The translations under genes and the position numbers were made by a program. From Hirsutella rhossiliensis (taxonomy: Eukaryota > Ascomycota > Sordariomycetes > Hypocreales > Ophiocordycipitaceae), in the NCBI RefSeq assembly GCF_020360975.1, contig NW_025408681.1:434001-498000 (forward strand): a stretch of 64,000 bases of DNA. Reading direction: 5' to 3'. The stretch's first letter is position 1, and every line of letters begins with the position of its first letter. The notes under the pieces are model-generated. The model did no database searches. It was not told the DNA's origin and saw nothing but the letters and a program-made list of their open reading frames with translations. Shown here in pieces: positions 53,921-62,630 of the stretch.

Positions 53921-54462
53921 CGCAACAGCCAAGTCTATCTCCAGGGACGTGTCAAAAAAAATTAACGCGGACCGAGCAAGGGATGTCGCGACAGGCCAGG
54001 GTCTTGCTCGGAGCACGGCAGCGGGGGGCTTACATGTTATTTATATATACGTGCACGCCGAGGCGGTGAGCAAGCAAGCAGCGCAGTCTCCGTTTGCGCG
54101 TGGCGGCAGAGGCCGTGAAGAGGAATGTGTGCGAGGCAAGCGCAGGCGCAGGGCAGGCCGTTTGCTGCCTGTGAGCAAGAGCACGGGCTCGCACGAAGTG
54201 AATGGCGAGATGGGCCGGTGCTGGGTGACGGGCGGCGGGCGGGGAGAGCGCCTTGCAAGAGCTGTGTCCCGTCCTTTATCCTCTTTAGCCAGGGCCTGTT
54301 CCCGCAGTCTTTGCACCTCGATGCGCCCGCTGTTCACGACACACTAGAGAACAGGGCCGGAGAGGATGCTGGCTGGCCTGGCATCGTCGTGGAGGAGGCG
54401 AAATATGCAGACGAGACGAGGGTGAGGTGGTAGTTCAAACCGTTCCCGCTTTTTTGGTGGAT
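53921..54462. other. Upstream region of Argonaute
   Basis: No gene supported. GC-rich with short mixed open frames. It should contain the Argonaute promoter; no clear TATA or CCAAT box chosen. Confidence 0.4.
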
Positions 54463-54685
54463 TGTCGCATATCAAGCCTGCCTAGGATGATTATTCATGA
54501 AGTGGCGATGTTACGCTGTTGCCTGCTAGGCAACCGCTACTGCGTAATCACGCGACGGACCTTTTCATTTGTGTATAAAGAGCTGCACAACTCCGTGCGT
54601 TCGTACATTCCCTTCTTGTTCTTTAGATAATTCTCATCAATTGCCTGATGCCATCTCTGACCCGTGTAGAGCCAAATGTCTGACA
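54463..54685 (+). repeat. Solo LTR of a second family
   Basis: TGTCGCAT...TCTGACA, 223 bp, with a perfect 5-bp target duplication TGGAT (54458-54462 and 54686-54690). It contains a TATAAA box (TGTGTATAAAGAGC near 54570). A related copy lies at 58723-58959. Confidence 0.9.
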
Positions 54686-54708
54686 TGGATACCGGTAGTA
54701 GACAGGGT

Positions 54709-54925
54709 TCAAAGCCACTACACGAAAATCCACATGTGGACTCACATATGGATCCATGTCAAGTACACTCCACTCCATGGAGGCACTGCCACATGTGGAA
54801 ATCGTGGAAATCGTGGATTCATCGAGGCAATAATGGGGATATGTCCAGGGTCAGGCTCTTACCAGGGTTCAAACCTACTACACAAAATCCACATATTGAC
54901 TCACATATGGATCCATACCACGTCC
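54709..54925 (+). repeat. Pair of about 60-bp direct repeats
   Basis: GGGTTCAAA...ATATGGATCCAT at 54709-54760 returns diverged at 54865-54915. The first holds the palindrome CCACATGTGG. Non-coding; possibly a tandem duplication in an old element. Confidence 0.6.
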
Positions 54926-55281
54926 GTGATCTTAGTCATCATCCACATCCATTCCATATTCTCAGATGTGTAGTGGAGTGTAACGTAATCCAACCCCTTC
55001 CCGGTCAGACCCCCTACTCGGTCAGAAAAATTCCCCACCGCCGCGACCCACACTTATGGCAAGACAAACCGAGCACAATAACCACGACATATTTACTCCA
55101 AGAGACAAGTAACTCGATTTAGGACTATCTATTACACGTACGGGCAGTGTGTTCAAAAGACCTACATTTACTACCGGTAGCATAAAAGGATGCTCCATGG
55201 TTGGCGATAGACAAAGAAAGTAGTAGTATTAGACACATTCGTCACCCATCGTCATCACGTTCGATCATAAACGTCCCTTTC
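54926..55281. other. Spacer downstream of the kinase-like gene
   Basis: No gene or repeat recognised; the 3' end of the kinase-like gene should lie here. Confidence 0.4.
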
Positions 55282-57861
55282 TCATTCCTGGCCGTCCTCC
55301 ATCCCCAGGAATGCTGTCCTCACCATCAGAGTATCCTCCGCGAATCCACAACTACCCGCGCCTCGCCGCTTGCATGCTCTGCCCTTCCCTGAACCTGTCG
55401 TGTTGCCCGAGTCCAATCTTCTCTTGTTGGGCACCAGCTGCGCAAGTGGCCATCGCACTGGTTCAAGCAATATAGCACGCTCAAAGTCGATCATCATCAC
55501 ACCGTCCGTCTCTTTGTTGATTAGCATGTTGGCGCTTCGCACGTCTTTGTGCACTACACCTTCCTGATGTATCGCCCGCAGGGATGCAAGCGCCTTGGCC
55601 TCGAGGATTCTTCTCGTGCTGCCTGCGACCTTGGCCTCGTCAATCATGTCTCCTCCCCATGAAAGAAACGTCATGTGCACGACGTAAACCCGATGGTCGT
55701 AGTAGTAGGTCCTCTTCAGCGGCCGAAGGTCTACGGCACCGAGAAAGACGGGTACGTTAACGCCCTGAACCTGCTCTAGGCGCTTGTAGACGGCTGCTTC
55801 ATGCTCAAGGTCTCGGATGAAGGCCTGCACTGTGCCCTTGCACACAAACGTGTAGCCGTACGACAGAAGGGTCACCTTGAAAAGCACTCCTCGAGCACCG
55901 TGCTTTCCTAGCTTCGTGATCCCGGCATCCAGCGTCTGTCGCAGCTGCTTACTCAGAAGTTGCAGCCATGTAGAATGACTGATCGGATGTGGCGCGCGAG
56001 TGCATCCTCGAGGTCCGCCATGACACCCCTCGTTGGGACAACGAGGATCGAGGGTGCCTCCCCGAACCAGTCCAAGGAGGCATGCTTGGGTGCAGTACCG
56101 CCGTTCCACTTCCTCACCAGTCCCTTGGCGTGGTCGGCGTGCCAGGATTCGTTGACTTCGTCGAGGTACATTTGCATCGCCTCGTCCACGTTGTCCGCGT
56201 TGTCCATGTCCTCCTTGCCGCTCAGAGGGGCTCGGCGTATCCGGAGGCCGATATCCCGACTCGTCGTCCGATGATTCCGACTGATCTCGTCTAGTCGCAA
56301 TTGTGTCGCGCTCGTCGCCTCTTCTACCTCGACGGCGTCTCCTCCCCTGCCGCGTAATCGGCGACCGGTCAAAGTCCTCGTATGTCGTAGGTGCCCAGCT
56401 GGACGCGCTGTCCGACGCCATTCGTTCGCTCTCGGGAATCGATCGCAATGTCGTTTCGAAATCCTCCGCCCACCTGATGAGATTCGCCGTCGCCCGATCA
56501 CGCTCATCCTGCCCGTGTTCCACCCGTCTGCCCGGCCTACCTAGCGCCATCAGGCTGAACGCGAGATACTGTCCCACCGCGGAGCTAGACTGCATATGCT
56601 CTGGATGAGCCAACACCTCCGGCCCGGGCTCTGCCAGGTGATAATACAATGTCTCAGGCTCTGCCCAATCCACCTTGAGAAAGACGGTCGCTTCGCCAGT
56701 TGTCAGCAACCCGTACTCGAGACCGCCCTCGATCATGTAGTGATACGTTTGTGTGAGGGCAGACGCCGTCAGTCTCTCGGCGTGATATTGAAAACGGCCG
56801 TCCGGGTCCATAGATGGCGGGATCGTCTTCCGATTGACGACTTCCTTGTAGATATTCATCGGCCGTAGTCCGGCGCGGAGGTGTGGAGCTGTGAGCTTAT
56901 GGGGTGCCTTATACTCGGACACGTAGATCATCGTCCGCTTCTCCGGGGATGGGTCATCACCTGACCGATAAATGCAGATTTGGTCGGGCCGCAGCCGATG
57001 AAGATCTCGTCGGTGGTCCGGTGTTTGCGGCGGTGTTGACGGGTTCCCCCGGGCGACTACTTCCTCGGCGACGTCGCTGATGGCGTGAGGGTGGTTCTCG
57101 AAGACGATCCCGTTTCCCATGTCGAATGCGTCGCACACCTCGTCAATCTGCCTGAGTTGCTCCATAATGACTCTGACAGGATCTTCGACACTATTATGCA
57201 TGAAGTATTCCAGCGTCTTCTCATCTGCTATCGGTCGCTGCGCCACTCTCCGTCCTAGACCGGCTAGGAAGTTTTGGCTCTCGAAGACACGAATGTCGAC
57301 GGGCAGACATTCGTAGAGAGTATTGAAAACGCTCCCCTGCAGTTCCAGGAAGCGTGGCCAAGGCTCAAGACTAGTAGGGCACAGCTTGTTTCGGGGGTTG
57401 GTGATGGAACCCCTTGACGTAAGCCTGCGGTCTCTTTCCACCGTGAACTGGGAAAAGACATGGTGATGACAAGCAGCGATGTACTCGTCGAATGTGGTCG
57501 GTCGCGTCTGTTCCTCTGCTTCTTCGGCGCGTTGCTGCTCCTTCTCGGCGCGTTGCTGCTCCTTCTCAGCGCGTTGCTGCTCCTTCTCGGCGCGTTGCTG
57601 CTCCTTCTCGGCGCGTTGCTGCTCCTTCTCGGCACGATCTCGCTCTTGTTGACGCTCTCGTTCTGCTTTTTCGGCGCGTTGTTGCTCCTTCTCGGCGCGT
57701 TGCTGCTCCTTCTCGGCACGATCTCGCTCTTGTTGACGCTCTCGTTCTGCTTCTTCGGCGCGTTGTTGCTCCTTCTCGGCGCGTTGCTTTTCGCTTGCAA
57801 TGCGTTCTTCTGCCTCACGAAGTCGCCTCTCTAGCTCCTCGATCTTGTTTGTTTCCTGCAT
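55282..57861 (-). CDS. Coiled-coil, nuclease-like and kinase-like fusion protein
   Basis: Intact single-exon gene, 859 residues, ATG at 57861. Residues 1-118 are a Glu/Lys/Arg/Gln-rich coiled coil built from AEKEQQR heptads. Residues about 125-450 hold a possible PD-(D/E)xK nuclease core, with RPDQICIY (Asp 293) and YVSEYKAP (Glu 316, Lys 318). Residues 480-586 are basic and low-complexity. Residues 587-616 have a Cys cluster, YCTQACLLGLVRGG then CPNEGCHG. The end is kinase-like: Lys 675 in VCKGT, Glu in EHEAAVYKRL, catalytic loop HKDVRSANML (about 771) and MIDFERA in place of DFG. Nuclease-kinase fusions of this kind are known among Crinkler-type eukaryotic effectors; assignment here is inference. 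No signal peptide. It lies between two related LTRs but has unrelated sequence. Confidence 0.8.
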   Translation of the reverse strand: MQETNKIEELERRLREAEERIASEKQRAEKEQQRAEEAERERQQERDRAEKEQQRAEKEQQRAEKAERERQQERDRAEKEQQRAEKEQQRAEKEQQRAEKEQQRAEKEQQRAEEAEEQTRPTTFDEYIAACHHHVFSQFTVERDRRLTSRGSITNPRNKLCPTSLEPWPRFLELQGSVFNTLYECLPVDIRVFESQNFLAGLGRRVAQRPIADEKTLEYFMHNSVEDPVRVIMEQLRQIDEVCDAFDMGNGIVFENHPHAISDVAEEVVARGNPSTPPQTPDHRRDLHRLRPDQICIYRSGDDPSPEKRTMIYVSEYKAPHKLTAPHLRAGLRPMNIYKEVVNRKTIPPSMDPDGRFQYHAERLTASALTQTYHYMIEGGLEYGLLTTGEATVFLKVDWAEPETLYYHLAEPGPEVLAHPEHMQSSSAVGQYLAFSLMALGRPGRRVEHGQDERDRATANLIRWAEDFETTLRSIPESERMASDSASSWAPTTYEDFDRSPITRQGRRRRRGRRGDERDTIATRRDQSESSDDESGYRPPDTPSPSERQGGHGQRGQRGRGDANVPRRSQRILARRPRQGTGEEVERRYCTQACLLGLVRGGTLDPRCPNEGCHGGPRGCTRAPHPISHSTWLQLLSKQLRQTLDAGITKLGKHGARGVLFKVTLLSYGYTFVCKGTVQAFIRDLEHEAAVYKRLEQVQGVNVPVFLGAVDLRPLKRTYYYDHRVYVVHMTFLSWGGDMIDEAKVAGSTRRILEAKALASLRAIHQEGVVHKDVRSANMLINKETDGVMMIDFERAILLEPVRWPLAQLVPNKRRLDSGNTTGSGKGRACKRRGAGSCGFAEDTLMVRTAFLGMEDGQE
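57520..57800 (-). repeat. 21-bp coding minisatellite in the coiled-coil gene
   Basis: The unit CTCCTTCTCGGCGCGTTGCTG (plus strand) is repeated about eleven times, encoding AEKEQQR heptads. A longer unit carrying CGATCTCGCTCTTG occurs twice. Near-identical units imply recent expansion. Confidence 0.9.
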
Positions 57862-58722
57862 GTGGTAGTGATGTTGGCTGGAACTTGTTAAACGGGTGTT
57901 TTGAATGGTGACGACACCTTCATGGGAACGAATACTACAAAAAGGCTAACTTACAGGCAGTTGAGACGGCAATTACCTCAGCAAGCTCAGGCCATTAGGG
58001 TCGTGCCTCAGGCACCGGACCAGGCTATACCTAATCGGTACGGTCCTCGACCAAATGGCCTGAGGTCCGTGTCAATGGTTTTGGGCGTGAGTCAAGATGA
58101 ACACAACGCGTTTCCTGCAAAACGATAGACACATATATCTTGGCTGAGGCAAGCATTACGCAACGCTCAATAGAATCATGCCCATTTTGAACGGTACTTC
58201 TCTACGGTTCGTAGGCTATATGGCGGAAGAGTGGCTGGGATGATGATTGTGCCAAAGTCTTAGCTCTCCACGTACCAGAGTTTTCCACAAGATACAGGCA
58301 TACGGATGTAAAAAAAAAAAAATTCGGATAGGGAGTGCCTTAATAAACAGCCCAGTGAAATTAAGGACATATATAAGACACTTTGATGTGATCATTGATG
58401 GATATGGAAAAAAGTGATACTCCAGAGTCGCGAAAATTGTCGAGTAGTCAGTGTGAGGTGTTGGACAGAATCCTCAGGCCATTTGGTCGAGGACCGTACC
58501 GATTAGGTATAGCCTGGTCCGGTGCCTGAGGCATGGGCAATTGATATGCGCGCCGAACCACTTTGCTACGGACGCCGTCTTACGGACGCCGTGTGGCTGA
58601 CCCTCCTAAATCTGGCAATTAATATTCCTCTTGCATGCGCCTAGCCGCTTCCAGCTGACGCGAATCAGACCTCTAAGTAGCCTTAAGGGTCGAGGCCATA
58701 TAGAAGTCATGACGAAAAAGGG
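57862..58722. other. Upstream region of the kinase-like gene, with a large inverted repeat
   Basis: No gene. It contains the 62-bp inverted repeat (58004-58065 and 58472-58533), an A13 run near 58312, and sequence that should hold the promoter of the kinase-like gene. Confidence 0.5.
58004..58533. repeat. 62-bp perfect inverted repeat, possible MITE
   Basis: 58004-58065 is the exact reverse complement of 58472-58533, with 406 bp of non-coding sequence between. Each arm starts and ends with CCTCAGGC/GCCTGAGG. The layout fits a non-autonomous DNA transposon of about 530 bp, but the flanks show no target duplication. Confidence 0.75.
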
Positions 58723-58959
58723 TGTCGCATATCAAGCCTGCCTAGGATGATTATTCATGAAGTGGCGATGTTACTCGCAACGCCGCTGTTGCCTGCTACC
58801 GTAGGCAACCGCTACTGCGTAATCACGCGACGGACCTTTCATTTGTGTATAAAGAGCTGCACAACTCCGTGCGTTCGTTCATTCACTTCTTGTTCTTTAG
58901 ATAATTCTCATCAATTGCCTGATGCCATCTCTGACCCGTGTGGAGCCAAATGTCTGACA
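58723..58959 (+). repeat. Second LTR related to 54463-54685
   Basis: TGTCGCAT...TCTGACA, 237 bp. It differs from the first copy mainly by two short insertions near 58775 and 58800. Flanks AAGGG and AGTAG do not match. Confidence 0.85.
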
Positions 58960-59503
58960 AGTAGTTTTGGGTTTTTTTCCCGTCCAGAAGAGCCTTTCGT
59001 TCCTCAAGGCATTCGTTCCTCAAGGCATTGGCGACAGGAGAAAGTTGGCGACAGGAGAGAGTTGGCGATAGGAGATAGGAGACAGGAGAAGTGAAAGGAA
59101 GACAGGAAGAAGAGTGAGGTCGAGAAACGAGATAGGGTGAGAGACGTAGAGCATTATCGTGAGTGAAACCGAGACAGAGCGGAGGGGAGGCAGGCTAGGG
59201 CTAGCCGCTAGGCCGCTGGAGGGAGATCTTTCTTTGCAAAGGCGCAAAGGGCGTAGAGAGACGGCAGGGTTGAAGAGATATGTGGGTGGGTAATGCATGT
59301 CTGGGCGAGTGGAAGGCTCAGAGGATTTACAGGTGCTATAAGTCGTAGATATAATCAAAATAAGGAGTATATTGGGGAAGTTTTGACTCGATTGTCTTTG
59401 TGAAAAGGAGAACAAGAGAAGAGACTGTGTTATTCGAGCCTTTGGCACTTGAGTTTGAGGATAATGAAACATGTTGTCATGTTGTATTGTTTCGTTTGTT
59501 GCT
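58960..59503. other. Spacer downstream of accessory copy D
   Basis: Two tandem copies of TTCGTTCCTCAAGGCATT (58996-59013 and 59012-59029), the arm sequence of the stem-loop seen in unit B. A purine-rich stretch with repeated GGCGACAGGAGA pieces follows. On the minus strand 59030-59500 resembles the region after copy C (30324-30800). Confidence 0.6.
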
Positions 59504-60760
59504 TTATAGAAAATTCTTGGGCGGACGTCGGGCGCGGAGCGGTCGGGAAGAGATGGACGCGGGAGGTCTGATAGAGCCAGAGGCGGATGTGCCTGGGTGA
59601 TTGAATGGTTCGGTGTCCGTCTCTGACTCTGCGGGGTCTTCCGGGGACAGAAAGGAGGAAGTGCCGGACTGGGCGGAGTCTTGATCGTCACAGGCGGTGA
59701 TTATGGTGGAAGTTTCGGGAGAAAGTCGCGGTCTCTTGGTATGGGTTTGGTAGAGATCGGGCAATGACCGACTTGATGTCAGTATAAGGGGATCGACTGG
59801 GCTGGATGCAGGCGACGTGGGGAAGGCGGGGCTTTGGGCGGCCTTGCGCTTTTTGGTAGATGTAAACCTGGCCAACTCATCGCTATAGTCCGAGGGATTG
59901 CCGACCGTGCCCTTGGGTGTCGTCGGCAGTAGTTGTGTCGCAGAAACCTGGTTGGACATGGCCCTGTCGAGGAAAGTCCACGTATCGGGGACGACGATGA
60001 AGATATAGTCTTGGTCGAAAGCCGGGACATGTTTCATGATCTGGTGATCCAGTAAGCCGGTGATTTTGCCCGTACAAGTGAAGAGAGCGTTCGGCTGGAA
60101 CTGGCTGTCGTGCCTCTCGGTCATCTTCTTGCATAGAGAGGTCCAAGGATTGGCGTGAATGGGGAAGATGACGAAAACTTGGAAGGGGTGAAAGCCCTTG
60201 AAGGGTGTTTTTGCCGGGAATCCCAGGACAAATATAGGTGGAGAGTTGGACAAAGCCGCAGCACCTCAGCTGGCTGTCGTCAAGGGCCGCAGCCGAGTTT
60301 CCATGCAGGAGGTCGCGGCCGGAGCCGATGACAGGTCCCGTGAAGGAGACAATCGGTTGTATCGTTGGGAAAGCATCCACCGAGTTGAGGGTGCGAGTGA
60401 CGACTCTGCGGATATCGTCAGGGAGGGTAGTGGCGACAGAGAGGTTTGGAGAATAGACTTACGGTTGGTAGCTGTGATCGCGGACTATAAGCGCGGGGAC
60501 GGTGTATTCTGTGATGTTATCATCGACCGACTCCAAGCCATCACGTCGCTCGATTTCCCACGTCAGGGCAAAGGGATGAACACGGCCGACCATAAAGAAT
60601 CATTGCTCGGTCCATTCGGAGGGGATTATCTGTTGGTTGTATATGGAAAGATTAATGCTGAAGAAGATGCAGGTCGATGAATTGTCAGTATCTGACCGGA
60701 TTGCTGCATACCCTGGAGTCGACAGCCATGAGGGCGTTGGAAGGAAGACCACCTTCCTTT
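59504..60760 (-). pseudogene. Helitron-associated accessory gene, copy D, 5'-truncated
   Basis: Subfamily 2, closest to copy C. Exon 1 remains from about 60760 to 60463: PSWLSTPG-type start, LSIYNQQIIPSEWTEQ, then a TGA in place of the conserved Trp (near 60605), then GRVHPFALTWEIERRDGLES. The intron 60406-60462 (57 bp) is GTAAGT...CCGCAG. Exon 2 (60405-59504) has PIVSFTGPVIGSGRDLL, CGFVQLSTYICPGIPGK, NALFTCTGKITGLLDH and DYIFIVVPDTWTFLDR. The tail has TKKRKAAQSP and TKRPRLSPE and ends SRPLRARRPPKNFL. One frame change lies near 60214 in an A run. The first part of exon 1, with the QPDCP and GLNAE blocks, is absent: the LINE sequence begins there. Confidence 0.78.
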
Positions 60761-60877
60761 GTCATCACACTTTCTTGGCATGCAATTGTTAAGAAAGTGG
60801 CACAATTTCTACCAATTTGCTTAACACGTGCACGACAACCTCTGTAGCCGCGCTCTGCGCTGGCTTCGGCTGCGGCC

Positions 60878-62630
60878 ATGGCATCTGCCACGAGCTCGCA
60901 TGCCAGCTCGGATCCCTTTGATCTGGGTGCTCATACCCCGCCTAACCTTGCTCGCTTAGCCCGTGCATCTCAGCTGCGAAATAGTTCTCCCATTGTGACC
61001 CGTCCCATTGGTCTCTCTTCAGCATTCCGGCGGCCGGCAGCAACGCCGTCGTCGCCCCTCATCCGCCTGTCCAATGCCGCCGCTACGGAAGGAGCGCGGC
61101 GTGAACCGTCCCGAGCCTGCCCGGCACCACCGAGACCGACGTGCTCCAACCGGTGTCTATCATTGATGCAGCTAACAAACTCGCCGGCGACGAAACCGAT
61201 GCCCACAACGCCAAAATGACGGTTTTTCGGGCCTTCTGCGAATCATTCGAGCAGACTGCGAAGCAATTCACATCTGGTCTCGAACACAGCTTCGCAGAGC
61301 ACTTCTCCAACCGTTTTCTCGACCTCTGGAGGCAGACGCCCTCCGATCTCCGACTCGCATCTGCGCCGACGTACAGCAGCGTGGCCGCCGGTCGCACCGC
61401 AAGCCAGCGGCCATGTGGCCACTCTCCCACGGCCGCTGCAGCCCCGCAACAAGAGCCACAACAGCCAATTTCCCGTCTCCAGGGACGACCAATCCCCGCC
61501 CGCCGAAAGAAGACCTCCGGGTTTTGTGCGACTCCCGGCCGAAGCACCGGCGAGGGACCACAATAGCTACGCAATCCGGACCCACATTGCCGCCAAAGTC
61601 GGCATCGACCTTCACCAAGTCCCAGCCGCTTTCAAGGTGAACTCCGGATGGGCCATCAGAACAACAGATGCGACCATTCGGGATCTTATCGTCCAACGAC
61701 AGTCAGAGTGGTCCCAAGACATGGGCGCGACAGATGTAGAAATCAGCCAGAGATGGTACACCTACGCCGTGGCAAACTGCCCTATATTCTTACCGACCTA
61801 CAGGGAAAGAATTGGACTACGAGCCAGCCGCCAAAGATGAAATCGCCTGCCAGACCGGCCTCAAACCCATCAGGGTGCGCCCCGCCAGGCGCAAGCCGAA
61901 CGACCCCCTGACCTGTACCTTGATTGTCTCATTCCTCGAACCGACTGATAAGCCCTGGAGGCTGTTTGGATCCAGTCGGCTCGCCCAATACATTGAGAGA
62001 TCTAGCCTGCCCAGCCAGTGCGACAAGTGCTGGGACTTTCACGCCCGACACACCTGCGACCGACAAGCATCCTGCAAGCGGTGCGGACGGCGCGGCCACG
62101 ACGCGGAAGCTTGCGTGGCCCTCGAGCGGTGCGCGAACTGCCTTGGGCCCCACGCCGCAGACTTTGCGAAGTGCCCTGCGCGCCCGAAGCGATCACACGG
62201 CGTCATTCGCCGTCTGACGAGAGAAGAGAAATCTCGCGTCCGAGAGCTGGGCGCTCAACTGTCCGCCCGGCGAAAGGAACAATACGAAAGAGTAGAACGA
62301 TCCGAGCAGCCCGAACGGGATGCCACCTGCTCGCCGGGTGGTGTCACCGAAAAGACAGTAACGCCTGGGCCTGACAGGGAAGACCGCCTCGGAATCGACG
62401 CACCTCACCCCCCGACCTCAAGTGCTGCCCGGGACGACGGACAGCAAGCCCAACCTCATGACGAAGCCCCACGGCGCGGTAGCGAATCGACCCTAAGCTC
62501 GACCAGGACCGTAACCCCGCCTTCCGTCATGATGGCCTCGGCACCCAAACCTCCGGGTGGAGGCCAACGACACAGATCTGCTTCTCCTACGAAGAAGCGA
62601 CGCATCATTGAGGACTCTGTCTCTCCATGA
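60878..62630 (+). CDS. Tad-like LINE ORF1 (Gag-like), frame broken
   Basis: RNA-binding protein of a non-LTR retrotransposon. Likely ATG at 60878 (MASATSSHASSDPFDLG). Readable pieces: VLQPVSIIDAANKLAGDE, FRAFCESFEQTAKQF, SYAIRTHIAAKVGIDL and DEIACQTGLKPIRVRP. Cys knuckles follow, typical of Tad1/I-type ORF1: CDKCWDFHARHTC, CKRCGRRGHDAEAC and CANCLGPHAADFAKC. The tail is charged and ends KKRRIIEDSVSP. Frame changes lie near 61100, 61500 and 61790-61830. ORF1 overlaps ORF2 by ATGA at 62627-62630, suggesting translation restart. Confidence 0.85.

Noticed and set aside
54463..58959. Reading the two LTRs as ends of one retrotransposon
   Set aside because: The first LTR has its own perfect target duplication, and the interior has no gag, pol, primer site or polypurine tract.
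60590..60620. RIP (repeat-induced point mutation) in copy D
   Set aside because: The two G-to-A changes at the premature stop are not both in the CpA/TpG context preferred by RIP, and no AT-rich RIP pattern is visible in the repeats.
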